The notes under the pieces: model-generated
What the model was told of the DNA's origin: nothing
Databases searched by the model: none
What the model saw: only the letters and a program-made list of their open reading frames with translations
Translations under genes and position numbers: made by a program
NCBI RefSeq assembly: GCF_000403355.2
Contig: NZ_KE159646.1
Span: 1,330,258 to 1,394,257 of the forward strand
Direction: 5' to 3'
From: Adlercreutzia caecimuris B7
Lineage (GTDB): Bacteria; Actinomycetota; Coriobacteriia; Coriobacteriales; Eggerthellaceae
DNA: 64,000 nucleotides
In this document: positions 43,896 to 52,836 of the stretch, piece after piece
How positions within the stretch are numbered: position 1 is the stretch's first letter
Layout of the letters: each line of letters starts with the position of its first letter

Positions 43896-45974
43896 TTAGG
43901 CCACGCCCACGGCGACCATCAGCATATCGAGCGCCTTGATGGCCACAAACGGCACCGCCACGCCGCCGAGACCGTACACCGCCAGATTGCGGGCGAGCAG
44001 GCTCGTCGGCGTGCCCTCGCGGTACTTCACGCCCCGCAGCGCCAGCGGAATGAGCGCCACGATGATGAGCGCGTTGTACAGGATGGCGGCCAGCATGGCT
44101 GAAGCCGGATTGGCCAGGTGCATGATGTTGAGCGCCTCGAGCCCCGGGTACAGCGGCACGAGCAGCGCTGGGATGACCGCGAAGTACTTCGCCAGGTCGT
44201 TGGCGATGGAGAAGGTGGTGAGGCTACCGCGGGTCATGAGCAGCTGCTTGCCGATGCGCACGATCTCGATGAGCTTGGTGGGCGAGGAATCCAGATCCAC
44301 CATGTTGCCGGCCTCCTTCGCCGCCTGGGTGCCGGAGTTCATGGCCACGGCCACGTCGGCCTGGGCGAGCGCCGGGGCGTCGTTGGTGCCGTCGCCGGTC
44401 ATGGCCACGAGATGCCCCTCGGCCTGATAGCGGCGGATGGCCGCCAGCTTCGCCTCGGGCGTCGCCTCGGCGATGAAGTCGTCCAGCCCCGCCTCGGCGG
44501 CGATGGCCGCGGCCGTGAGGGGGTTATCGCCGGTGACCATGACCGTCTTGATGCCCATGGCGTGCAAATCGGCGAAGTTCTCGCGAATGCCCGACTTGAT
44601 GATGTCCTTCAGATGGATGACCCCGAGCACGCGCCCGTCGCGCGCCACCACGAGCGGCGTGCCGCCGGAGCGCGCCACCTCGTCGGCCAGCGCCGCCGCC
44701 TGGGCGGGATAGGCGCCGCCGAGCCCTTCCACGTAGGCGCGCACCGCATCGGCCGCGCCCTTGCGAATCTCGTGGCCGCCGAAATCGACCCCGCTCATGC
44801 GCGTCTGGGCCGTGAAAGGAACCACGGAAAAGCCGGCGCCCGACAACGTGCGCTCGCGAATGCCGAAGCGCTCCTTGGCGAGCACGACCACGGAACGGCC
44901 CTCGGGCGTCTCGTCGGCCAAGCTCGCCAACTGGGCCGCATCGGCCAAGTCGCGCTCATCGACGCCGTTCACCGGCAGGAAGGCCGCGGCCTGGCGGTTG
45001 CCGAGCGTGATGGTGCCCGTCTTGTCGAGCAAGAGCACGTCCACATCTCCCGCCGCCTCCACGGCTCGCCCGCTCGTGGTCAGCACGTTGGCCGCGTTCA
45101 GGCGACTCATGCCGGCGATGCCGATGGCCGACAGCAGCGCGCCGATGGTGGTGGGCGCCAGGCACACGAACAGGGCCACGAGCGAGGTGATGCCGAGGGG
45201 GTTGGCCTCGCCGGCACCCTCGGCCGTGAAGGAGCCGAAGGCGTACAGCGCGAAGGTGACGACGAGGAACACGAGCGTCAGCGCGATGAGCAAAAGCTCA
45301 AGCGCCTGCTCGTTGGGAGTCTTCTTGCGGGCCGCCGACTCCACCATGGCGATCATCTGGTCGAGGAAGCTCGCGCCGGCCTCGGCCGCCACGCGGGCCA
45401 CAAGCCAGTCCGACAGCACGGTGGTACCGCCCGTGAGCGCCGAGCGATCGCCGCCGCTCTCGCGCACCACCGGAGCCGATTCGCCCGTAATAGCGCTCTC
45501 GTCCACACTCGCAGCCCCCATGAGGATCTCGCCGTCGGCCGGCACCTGCTCGCCGGCACGCACCACGTACACCTGACCGCGCTTGAGCGACGCCGAGTTC
45601 ACCGCCTGGGCGCGGGCGACGAGCGCGGCAAGGGCGTCGTCGGCATCGGCAGCTTCGGCGAGCACGGCCTCTTCCACCACGAGCGCCTCCACATCGCGCT
45701 TCGCGCTGCGCAGGGCATCGGCCTGGGCCTTGCCGCGACCCTCGGCCAGCGACTCGGCGAAATTGCCGAACAGCACCGTCGCCCACAAAATGAGGCAGAT
45801 GGCGACGATGTAGCCGCTCGGCGCGTCGGCGATGCCCGCCAACGACAGGCAGAACAGCGCCGTGGTCAGGCACGCCGACAGGTACACCATGAACATAACG
45901 GGATTCTTCGCCTGGCAGCGCGGCGCCAGCTTGGCAAAGGCATCGCGCACCGCCCGCTTCGTTTCCGTTTTCAT
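43896..45974 (-). CDS. kdpB: Potassium-transporting P-type ATPase KdpB
   Basis: A 692-residue catalytic subunit. [12 protein letters not shown] holds the phosphorylated Asp; [14 protein letters not shown] and [16 protein letters not shown] follow as expected. Seven spans. Pumps K+ with KdpA; 16 bases after kdpA and 27 before kdpC. Confidence 0.97.
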   Translation of the reverse strand: MKTETKRAVRDAFAKLAPRCQAKNPVMFMVYLSACLTTALFCLSLAGIADAPSGYIVAICLILWATVLFGNFAESLAEGRGKAQADALRSAKRDVEALVVEEAVLAEAADADDALAALVARAQAVNSASLKRGQVYVVRAGEQVPADGEILMGAASVDESAITGESAPVVRESGGDRSALTGGTTVLSDWLVARVAAEAGASFLDQMIAMVESAARKKTPNEQALELLLIALTLVFLVVTFALYAFGSFTAEGAGEANPLGITSLVALFVCLAPTTIGALLSAIGIAGMSRLNAANVLTTSGRAVEAAGDVDVLLLDKTGTITLGNRQAAAFLPVNGVDERDLADAAQLASLADETPEGRSVVVLAKERFGIRERTLSGAGFSVVPFTAQTRMSGVDFGGHEIRKGAADAVRAYVEGLGGAYPAQAAALADEVARSGGTPLVVARDGRVLGVIHLKDIIKSGIRENFADLHAMGIKTVMVTGDNPLTAAAIAAEAGLDDFIAEATPEAKLAAIRRYQAEGHLVAMTGDGTNDAPALAQADVAVAMNSGTQAAKEAGNMVDLDSSPTKLIEIVRIGKQLLMTRGSLTTFSIANDLAKYFAVIPALLVPLYPGLEALNIMHLANPASAMLAAILYNALIIVALIPLALRGVKYREGTPTSLLARNLAVYGLGGVAVPFVAIKALDMLMVAVGVA

Positions 45975-45990
45975 ACCTTCCCCACCTTAC

Positions 45991-47778
45991 TTAGAGAACC
46001 GTCGTGAACTGCTCGGCCAGAGGACCGAGCGCCAGCGCCGGCAGCAGCGTGAGCGCGCCTACCAGCACGATGATGACCAGCAGCAACCCCACGAACAGGG
46101 GGCTTGCCGTGGAAAGGGTGCCCGCACCGGACGGCTGGGGCTCGCGGGCGGCCAAGCTGCCCGCCAGAGCCAAAACCGCCGCCAGGGGCACAAGGCGTCC
46201 GAGCAACATTTCCACGCCGAGCACGCCGTTGACGAGCGGCGTGTTGGCCGCAAGGCCCGCCAGCGCGCTGCCGTTGTTGGCACCGGCCGAGGTGGCCGCG
46301 TACAGCAGGTCGCTGAAGCCGTAGGCGCCGCCTTGGCTCGTGGACACCGCACCGGTCGGCGCCAAGGCCAGCACCGTGGCAGCCGCCAAGATCACCAGCG
46401 CCGGGGAGACGACTGCCACCGTGGCCATGCGCATTTCCGCCGGGCCGATCTTCTTGCCCAGGTATTCTGGGGAACGGCCCACCATGAGGCTCGCGATGAA
46501 CACCGTGAGCACGGCAAATCCCACCAGAGCCGCCAGGCCCGTGCCGACGCCGCCGCCCACGACCTCGCCGAGGCCCATGAGCACGATCGGCACCGCCACG
46601 CCGACGGGCGTCATGCCCGCCATCGAGGCATTGGTGGCGCCGGTGGCCGTGGCCGTGGTCAGCACGGCCCACAGAGCCGAGGGCCCGACACCGATGCGGC
46701 ACTCCTTGCCCTCCATGTTGCCGGCCGACTGGCCCAAGTCACCCACGTACACCGCGCCGTCGGCGGCCAGCTGCGGCGTCGCGGCAGTCTCAGCCGCCAC
46801 CACGGCCACGAGCGCCACGCCGAGAAGCACCAGCACCGCGGCCATGAGCGCCCGGCCTTGGCGGCGATCCCCCACCATGCGCCCGAAGGCCAGCACGAGC
46901 GCGAAGGGAATGAGCGGCATGGCGGCGCACTGGAGGAAGTTCGTCAGCGGCGTGGGATTCTCCAATGCCGACGCGGAGTTCGCCCCGTTGAAGCCGCCGC
47001 CGTTGGTACCGAGCTGCTTGATGGCCACCTGCGATGCCTGGGGCCCGAGCGGCACGACGGCCTCGGTCACCTCCCGCACTGCCGCCGGATCGTCGGCCGC
47101 AACCACATTGCCCTGGGCATCTATCGCCACCGGCTCCAGCAGCTGCACGGTCTCGTACCCCTCGAAGGTCTGGGGCGTTCCCTGCCACAGCCCGACAAGG
47201 GACAGCGCAAGCGCCAGGGGAAGCAGCACGTAGAGCACTGCGCGCACCACGTCGACGAAGAAGTTCCCCAGCTTCCCGGTACCGTGGGCCGCTAGGCCCC
47301 GCAACAGCGCGAAGGCTGCGGCAAGCCCTACCGCCGGCGAGAGGAAGTTCTGCACTGCAAGACCTGCGGCCTGGGAGAAGTAGCTGAGGCGCGTCTCGCC
47401 GGCCACCGGCTGCCAGTCGGTGTTCGTCACGAAGCTGGCCGCCAGATTGAACGCCGTATCGGCGGGAAGGCCCGCGCAGCCCTCGGGATTCCAGGGCAGG
47501 CGCCCCTGTCCCATGAGGATGGCCGTAAGGCCCGCGAAGCAGACCGCCGTGAACAGAAGCGCACTCACAAGAAAGCGCCTCCAGCCCATGGAGTCCTCTT
47601 CGCGCACGCCCATGAGGCGGCACGCGGCGCGCTCCACCGGCCCCAGCACGCGACGGGCCGGGGTCAGGCGCCCCTCCATCACGTTCACCAGATAGCCCGA
47701 GAGCGGTATCGCGCAAGCCAGCACGAGAGCCACAAGCGCCGCTGCCTGCAACAGCGCCGAAGTCACTGCCGCGCCCAT
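45991..47778 (-). CDS. kdpA: Potassium-transporting ATPase subunit KdpA
   Basis: A 595-residue K+-selective channel-like subunit with ten spans and the filter-like segments TNTDW (about 110) and LGTNGGGFNGANSA (about 235). ATG 47778 shares TGATG with the kdpF stop, so it is co-translated. Confidence 0.96.
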   Translation of the reverse strand: MGAAVTSALLQAAALVALVLACAIPLSGYLVNVMEGRLTPARRVLGPVERAACRLMGVREEDSMGWRRFLVSALLFTAVCFAGLTAILMGQGRLPWNPEGCAGLPADTAFNLAASFVTNTDWQPVAGETRLSYFSQAAGLAVQNFLSPAVGLAAAFALLRGLAAHGTGKLGNFFVDVVRAVLYVLLPLALALSLVGLWQGTPQTFEGYETVQLLEPVAIDAQGNVVAADDPAAVREVTEAVVPLGPQASQVAIKQLGTNGGGFNGANSASALENPTPLTNFLQCAAMPLIPFALVLAFGRMVGDRRQGRALMAAVLVLLGVALVAVVAAETAATPQLAADGAVYVGDLGQSAGNMEGKECRIGVGPSALWAVLTTATATGATNASMAGMTPVGVAVPIVLMGLGEVVGGGVGTGLAALVGFAVLTVFIASLMVGRSPEYLGKKIGPAEMRMATVAVVSPALVILAAATVLALAPTGAVSTSQGGAYGFSDLLYAATSAGANNGSALAGLAANTPLVNGVLGVEMLLGRLVPLAAVLALAGSLAAREPQPSGAGTLSTASPLFVGLLLVIIVLVGALTLLPALALGPLAEQFTTVL

Positions 47779-47867
47779 CACCGATCGCCTCCCCGCAGCA
47801 GCAAGGCTGCTAGGTACACCATCGCGGCCAGCGCGCACGCTCCCACGATTGCCGTTACCACCGTCAT
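47778..47867 (-). CDS. kdpF: Small Kdp subunit KdpF
   Basis: A 29-residue single-span peptide, MTVVTAIVGACALAAMVYLAALLLRGGDR without the last residues shown elsewhere, that stabilises the KdpABC complex. It is first in the operon, overlapping kdpA. It was too short for routine calling but matches KdpF in size, position and hydrophobic pattern. Confidence 0.88.
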   Translation of the reverse strand: MTVVTAIVGACALAAMVYLAALLLRGGDR

Positions 47868-48009
47868 GTCTCGCCCTTGTCTCTTCCAGCCCCGCCAGGG
47901 GCTTTTGCCATGCCCGGTGCGGATGGCGATAAAGCGCCGGGCCTTCCGCACCTGATAGAAACAAGCATAGGCAGAGGCGAATAAACGCGCCGTTAAGGTT
48001 TTCGCTCAG

Positions 48010-48031
48010 GTATTAAGATGGTATTAAGACA
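48010..48031 (-). promoter_or_regulatory. KdpE-type direct repeat upstream of kdp
   Basis: GTATTAAGATG-GTATTAAGACA are two 11-bp direct repeats, the phasing typical of OmpR-family regulators. They lie about 145 bases ahead of kdpF. Confidence 0.6.
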
Positions 48032-48047
48032 AGGCCCTCACAAGGGT

Positions 48048-48240
48048 CGGGGAGGGGAAGGGGTCTCGGCGGACGTCTGAGCGCCCTCCGGAAAACGCGG
48101 CTCATAAGAAGCAGATTCTACTTCAGCAGCAGCGATGCGGGGATGGTACCGACCTGCGTGCGCCATCTTCTCTGCTTCGCTTGCCGCGTTTGGAGGAGGA
48201 CAAGCGCGAAGTCGGCCGCCGAGACCCCTTCCCCTCCCCG
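48048..48240. repeat. 193-bp element with perfect 25-bp inverted ends
   Basis: CGGGGAGGGGAAGGGGTCTC and the next five bases at 48048-48072 are exactly complementary to 48216-48240. The interior has further pairing (CCTCC...ACGCGGC with GCCGCGTTTGGAGG). It fills the gap between kdp and tsaD, starting 17 bases from the kdp repeats and ending 17 bases from the tsaD stop. No gene is visible inside. Confidence 0.7.
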
Positions 48241-48257
48241 GCCCCCAGGCGACTCCC

Positions 48258-50678
48258 CTAGTAGGGCTGCTCCAGATCGCCTTGGGCGAGGGCGTCAGTG
48301 GAAAGGGGCGAGAAGGCGCCGGCGCGGTAGCGATCCAGCGCCACTTCCGCGATCATGCCGGCGTTGTCGCCGCAGGAGGCGAGCGGAGGCATCACGAGGC
48401 GCACCCCCTCCTCGGCGCACATCTTCTCGTAGGCCTGCCGCAGGGCAGGATTCGCCGCCACGCCGCCGCCGAGGCAGAAGGTAGGTGCGCCGGTCTCGCG
48501 CAGAGCCGTGCGGGCCTTGGCCACCTGCACGTCCACCACGGCCGCCTCGAAGCTCGCGCAGATGTCGGGTACGTTCAGCGCACGTCCGGCCGCTCGCTCG
48601 TTGTTGATGTAGGTGACCACGGCGGTCTTCAAGCCCGAGAGCGAGAAGCTGAAGTCCCCCGAGTGCAGCATGGCCCGGGGGAAGGGAATGGCAGCAGGAT
48701 CGCCCTCGGCCGCGAACTTCGATACCACCGGGCCGCCGGGGTACCCCAATCCGAGCGCCTTGGCCACTTTGTCGAAGGCCTCGCCCACCGCGTCGTCGAT
48801 GGTGGCGCCGAGCACCTTGTAGTCGCCCCAACCGGCCATGGACACGAGCAGCGTGTTGCCGCCTGACACGAGCGACACCACCGCCGGCGGCGCGAAGTCG
48901 GGCAGGCCGATCTTGTTAGCGTAGAGGTGCCCTTCCAAATGGTTCACCACGATGAAGGGGATGTCGGCCCCCCAGGCCGCCCCCTTGGCGAAGGCCACCC
49001 CCACCACGAGCGCTCCCACGAGCCCCGGCGCATAGGTGACGGCCACTGCATCCAAGTCGCGCCACCGCACCGACGGGCGCGCGAGGCTCGCGGCGGCAGC
49101 ATCGAGGGCTTCATCGCATACGCCGCAGATGGCCTCGATATGCTTGCGGCTGGCGATCTCGGGCACCACGCCGCCAAAGCGGGCGTGGAAGTCCACCTGG
49201 CTCGCCACGACATCGCTGCGCAGCACGCCGGCGCCGTCGATGACGGCGGCCGCCGTCTCGTCGCACGACGACTCAATGGCCAAAATGAGCGGGCGGGCAA
49301 CCTCGCAAGCGCCCGCCGCCCCGTCGGCACCCTGGGTGCACGGCCCGTTCGGCACGGCGGCCAAGGTCACTGTCGGCAGCGGGCCCGCCATAATGACGGC
49401 ATCCTCTCCGTCGGAATAGTAGCGCGGGCGCTTCCCCGCCACAGTCAGGCCGAGAGCCCCGTAGAGCGCCTGGGCGCCCGCGTTGGCCGTGCGCACTTCC
49501 AGCGAGCAGGTGCGGGCCCCCAGGTTGCGCGCGTCGTCGGCCACACGGGCCAGCAAGGCACGCGCGATGCCGTGGCGGCGCCAAGCGGGATCCACCCCCA
49601 CCTTCAGGATCTGCACGTCGCCGTCCACTACCCAGCCGCCGGCATAGCCCACCAAGGGCGCGTCGGCCGTAAGCGGCATCTTCGGGTCGGCGGCGTAGGC
49701 GGCCCACCACACGCGGTCGGATCGTCCCAGCTCGTCGAGCACCAGGGCCTCGCTCCATGCGTCGGTGCCCATCACCGCGGCCTCCAGGGCCGCCACGTCG
49801 GCTCCGTGGCGCGCGTCGAGGGGCTTGTAGGCAATGCCCTCGCCGTTGGCCCGGGCGTTGGCGATGGCCGTGTCGTTCATGGTCACATGCTTGCTGCCGC
49901 GCTTGCCCGCCAGGGCGTCGTCGGCCCGGGCCAGGCGCTGCCGCTCGTTCTCCTCGGCGTCGGACAGGCGCGTGTACACCGGCAGTAGCAGACCGGGATC
50001 GTGCCGGCACGCGTCGAGGGGGTCGCACTGTCCCGCCCGCCAGGCCGCCTGCACCGCCTGCAGCAGGCCGCGGCCCGTCGGCGCCCACCGGTCCTCGGGC
50101 GCGAAGGGGCCCGCGCCGGCGAACAAGTCGCCGTACTTGCGCAGTCCGTCGCCGGCAACGAAATCCGCCGGGCCGCCCGCGGCCAGCTCTTCGGCGGCCT
50201 CGGCAGCCTTCACCACCCGGTCGGCCGTCAGGCGCACGGCGCCGCCATCGGTCAGCGAGAAGCGCACGGGGTACACCTCCCGGCGCATGGCGTCGGCCAC
50301 CACCGCACCGGTGCCGCGCAGACCCGCGTCCCACAGGCCCCACGCCACGGCATCCAAGGAAGAGACCCCCACAAGGGCGGCGCCCAGGGCGCTCGCAATG
50401 CCCTTGGCCGTGGCGAGGGCGATGCGCACGCCGGTAAACGACCCCGGTCCGCGGCCCACGGCCACGCAGGCGATCTCGTCGCGGACCGCGCCCGCTTCGG
50501 CGCACAGGCGATCGATGCGGGGAACAAGCTGAGTGTTCGAGGCCCGCCGCGCCTCCACTTCCGCCGAGGCCACGACCGTCACCGCGGACCTGTCGGCATC
50601 GAGCAGCCCGAGCCCCAGGGCAATGACCTCGTTGGCGGTGTCGAAAGCGAGAACGAAGGAGCGCACAGCTGTACTCAC
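48258..50678 (-). CDS. tsaD: TsaB-RimI-TsaD fusion (t6A biosynthesis and protein acetylation)
   Basis: An 806-residue fusion. TsaB occupies about 1-255 (LAFDTANEV, GRGPGSFTGVRIAL), a RimI-like GNAT acetyltransferase about 283-432 (VDPAWRRHGIARALL), and TsaD about 463-806 (ESSCDETAAAVIDG, NHLEGHLYAN, SFSLSGLKTAVV). It makes threonylcarbamoyladenosine on tRNA with TsaE and acetylates S18. The start is GTG 50678 with GGAAGAGG upstream; the ATG five codons before lacks one. Three proteins usually separate are joined without a frameshift. Confidence 0.93.
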   Translation of the reverse strand: MSTAVRSFVLAFDTANEVIALGLGLLDADRSAVTVVASAEVEARRASNTQLVPRIDRLCAEAGAVRDEIACVAVGRGPGSFTGVRIALATAKGIASALGAALVGVSSLDAVAWGLWDAGLRGTGAVVADAMRREVYPVRFSLTDGGAVRLTADRVVKAAEAAEELAAGGPADFVAGDGLRKYGDLFAGAGPFAPEDRWAPTGRGLLQAVQAAWRAGQCDPLDACRHDPGLLLPVYTRLSDAEENERQRLARADDALAGKRGSKHVTMNDTAIANARANGEGIAYKPLDARHGADVAALEAAVMGTDAWSEALVLDELGRSDRVWWAAYAADPKMPLTADAPLVGYAGGWVVDGDVQILKVGVDPAWRRHGIARALLARVADDARNLGARTCSLEVRTANAGAQALYGALGLTVAGKRPRYYSDGEDAVIMAGPLPTVTLAAVPNGPCTQGADGAAGACEVARPLILAIESSCDETAAAVIDGAGVLRSDVVASQVDFHARFGGVVPEIASRKHIEAICGVCDEALDAAAASLARPSVRWRDLDAVAVTYAPGLVGALVVGVAFAKGAAWGADIPFIVVNHLEGHLYANKIGLPDFAPPAVVSLVSGGNTLLVSMAGWGDYKVLGATIDDAVGEAFDKVAKALGLGYPGGPVVSKFAAEGDPAAIPFPRAMLHSGDFSFSLSGLKTAVVTYINNERAAGRALNVPDICASFEAAVVDVQVAKARTALRETGAPTFCLGGGVAANPALRQAYEKMCAEEGVRLVMPPLASCGDNAGMIAEVALDRYRAGAFSPLSTDALAQGDLEQPY

Positions 50679-50771
50679 GGAAACCTCTTCCATGCCGTAT
50701 CGGTATTTCGTTCCGGTATTGTACCGCAGCCCTCGCGGCCCGCCGAGCGGCACGGGCCGCGACGCGCGACT

Positions 50772-50911
50772 GCCGACGCGAGATGCAAAAAAATGACGGT
50801 TGAGCGAGTTCGTCTGCGACCACAAGCATGCTCGAGCGAGGTTTTGGCCCGGAAAGGGAGGCGCGCCGGCCCCCTCGGCTCGCGAAAACGTCATTTCCCG
50901 CATCTCGCGGC
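50772..50911. repeat. 140-bp long-hairpin element in front of tsaB-rimI-tsaD
   Basis: CGCGAGATGC (50777-50786) pairs with 50900-50909, AAATGACG (50791-50798) with 50889-50896, and GAGCGAG with CTCGCG further in, giving a long interrupted stem. The 5' arm core AAAATGACGGTT resembles the element at 9813-9942. It is in the gap between tsaE and tsaB-rimI-tsaD. Confidence 0.65.
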
Positions 50912-50962
50912 ACTTGGCTCGCCGCAGGCGAAACACAGGACAGCAGCCGGCGGCACAGGTGC

Positions 50963-51475
50963 CTAGAGCTTGCACTTCCCCAGACGCGCCTTGGAGTCGT
51001 TGGCCCACACGCACAGAAGCTGACGAGCGCGGCTGCCGTAGGAATGGGCCACGATACGGCGAGACTCGTCGGACTCAACGGTGACAGTCAGCTCCAGGTA
51101 GTCGTAGGGCATGTCCTCGGGGAACTTCTCGGCCCATTCCACGAAGGCCACTCCGTCGCCGTCGCCGTCGATGGCGCTGTAGTAGTCGATGTCCTCCAGC
51201 TGGAAACGATCGTCCAGCCGGTACAGATCATAATGGCGCACGGGAATGCGGCCCTCGCCGTATTCCAGCAGAATGTTGAAGGTGGGGCTCGTGACCGGCG
51301 AGCGCACGCCGAGGGCGGCGGCCACCCCCTGCACGAACTGGGTCTTACCGGCGCCCAAGTCGCCATCGAGCACCACCACATCGCCCGGATGCAGGTAGGG
51401 CGCCAATGTGGAGGCGAGCTGCTTGGTCGCCTCGGGGGTGGAAGTGGTGCGCTGGTATGTCAGTCCGTTTGCCAT
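50963..51475 (-). CDS. tsaE: tRNA threonylcarbamoyladenosine ATPase TsaE
   Basis: A 170-residue P-loop ATPase regulating the TsaBD complex. [20 protein letters not shown] (Walker A) and [11 protein letters not shown], then HYDLYRLDD and [12 protein letters not shown], are typical. Upstream of its partner fusion and separated from it by the hairpin element. Confidence 0.94.
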   Translation of the reverse strand: MANGLTYQRTTSTPEATKQLASTLAPYLHPGDVVVLDGDLGAGKTQFVQGVAAALGVRSPVTSPTFNILLEYGEGRIPVRHYDLYRLDDRFQLEDIDYYSAIDGDGDGVAFVEWAEKFPEDMPYDYLELTVTVESDESRRIVAHSYGSRARQLLCVWANDSKARLGKCKL

Positions 51476-51677
51476 GGCCCTATCTTACGGCTCGCGCCCC
51501 ATAGCGCAAGTCCCGCCAGGGCAAACGCGCAAAACCCGACCGAATTACCCATATTCCTTACGATTTCTTAGGCTGGGGACCCCACAGCGGTTCTGGCCGA
51601 GAAGACCGGTGCCGCCTCCGCCAGACGGCACGCCGTTCCCGCTCGTACCCGCTTGCCCGCGCGGTGCCCCGGGAAAG

Positions 51678-52499
51678 CTACTTCGCGGACTTGGTGCGGT
51701 GGCAGGCGTACATGGTCGCGCCTACGAGCACGCCGCCCACGATGTTGCCGAGCGTGACGGGAATGAGGTTCGCCGCGATGAAGTCCCCGAAGGTGAGCAG
51801 GGCCGTGTTGATGCCGGCCGCGTCGATCATACCGGTGTAGGCCGGGTTCATATAGGCGAAGATGCCCGCCGGCACATAGTACATGTCGGCCACGCAGTGC
51901 TCGAAGCCGGCCAGCACAAACCCCATGATGGGGAAGAAGATGCCGAGGATGCGGCCTGCGGTGTCCTGGGCGGTGTTGGCCTGGTACACCGCGATGCACA
52001 CCATGAGGTTGCAGAAGATGCCCAGCACGAAGGCGTTCGCCCACGGCAGCCCGTTCTTTGCGGCCGCCACCTTGGCCGTGTACACGGCCAAGTCGCCCCC
52101 GCCGATGTTCAGCTGGCCGAAGAACGCCATGCAGGCGGCCAGAAGCACCGCGCCCACGAGGTTGCCGGCGAACACGATGCCCCAATTGCGCAGCAGACGC
52201 CCCCAGGTGATGCGGCCGTCCAGCGCCGCCGTGATCATAAGGGCGTTGCCCGTGAACAGCTCGGTGCCCATGAGGATGACCATCATGAGTCCCACGGGGA
52301 AGATGAGGCCCGATACGAGGCGCACCATGCCGGCGTTGTCGAGGGCGTGGGCCGCCGTGGAGGAGGTGACGCCGCCTAGGCCGATGAGCAGACCCGCGGC
52401 CACGGCGAGGACGAACAGGCGCCACGCCGGCGATTCCGCCTTTCCCACCGAAGCCTTCATGTAGTTGTCGGTGATCTCGGTGGGCGTGAAGATGGGCAT
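51678..52499 (-). CDS. Formate/nitrite channel (FNT family)
   Basis: A 273-residue, six-span pentameric channel protein. AGLLIGLGGVTSS, LFTGNALMITAALDG and GNLVGAVLLAACMAFFG match FocA/NirC signature regions. ATG 52499 has GAAGGAGA. Could export or import formate, fitting the formate-tetrahydrofolate ligase in the window. Confidence 0.88.
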   Translation of the reverse strand: MPIFTPTEITDNYMKASVGKAESPAWRLFVLAVAAGLLIGLGGVTSSTAAHALDNAGMVRLVSGLIFPVGLMMVILMGTELFTGNALMITAALDGRITWGRLLRNWGIVFAGNLVGAVLLAACMAFFGQLNIGGGDLAVYTAKVAAAKNGLPWANAFVLGIFCNLMVCIAVYQANTAQDTAGRILGIFFPIMGFVLAGFEHCVADMYYVPAGIFAYMNPAYTGMIDAAGINTALLTFGDFIAANLIPVTLGNIVGGVLVGATMYACHRTKSAK

Positions 52500-52510
52500 G
52501 GTCGCTCTCC

Positions 52511-52551
52511 TTCTCGTGAATGTCAGTGAAAGACATATCATTTCACGAGAA
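52511..52551 (-). promoter_or_regulatory. 10-bp inverted repeat overlapping the FNT ribosome binding site
   Basis: TTCTCGTGAA (52511-52520) pairs with TTCACGAGAA (52542-52551), with an inner TGTC/GACA pair. On the minus strand the 3' arm abuts the Shine-Dalgarno of the FNT gene, so the hairpin could affect translation, or be an operator. Confidence 0.5.
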
Positions 52552-52687
52552 AGCCTCTGACGCTGCGTCATCATTGCGCCAATCGGCTGACGGCACGACC
52601 TCCTTTGTCTTTTCCCGCAATTCCCATCCAACTTAGCACGGCGAATGCGAAGATGCGGGCACTGTTTCCAAAAGCGCCTCCATACAG

Positions 52688-52745
52688 GTGCTTCCCCATT
52701 TTATGGGAAGCACTCCGAGCAAAACTATCCCCATTCCATGGGAAG
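52688..52745. promoter_or_regulatory. Two operator-like palindromes ahead of the flavin reductase
   Basis: GTGCTTCCC-CATTTTAT-GGGAAGCAC (52688-52713) is a near-perfect palindrome; a second copy, TCCCCATTCCATGGGAAGCG, lies 35 bases further (centre to centre). They are about 95-150 bases ahead of the flavin reductase and are good candidates for the convergent LuxR regulator. Confidence 0.7.
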
Positions 52746-52836
52746 CGCGAGCCGGCTTCATGGGCCATGATGATCACTGGCAAGAGACGTTCGGGCACCG
52801 CAGCCCGCGTCCAAGAAACAGTGCAAGGAGGGACTC

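Noticed and set aside
44118-46007. 629-codon plus-strand frame opposite kdpB
   Set aside because: Shadow of the KdpB coding strand; no domain or ribosome site.
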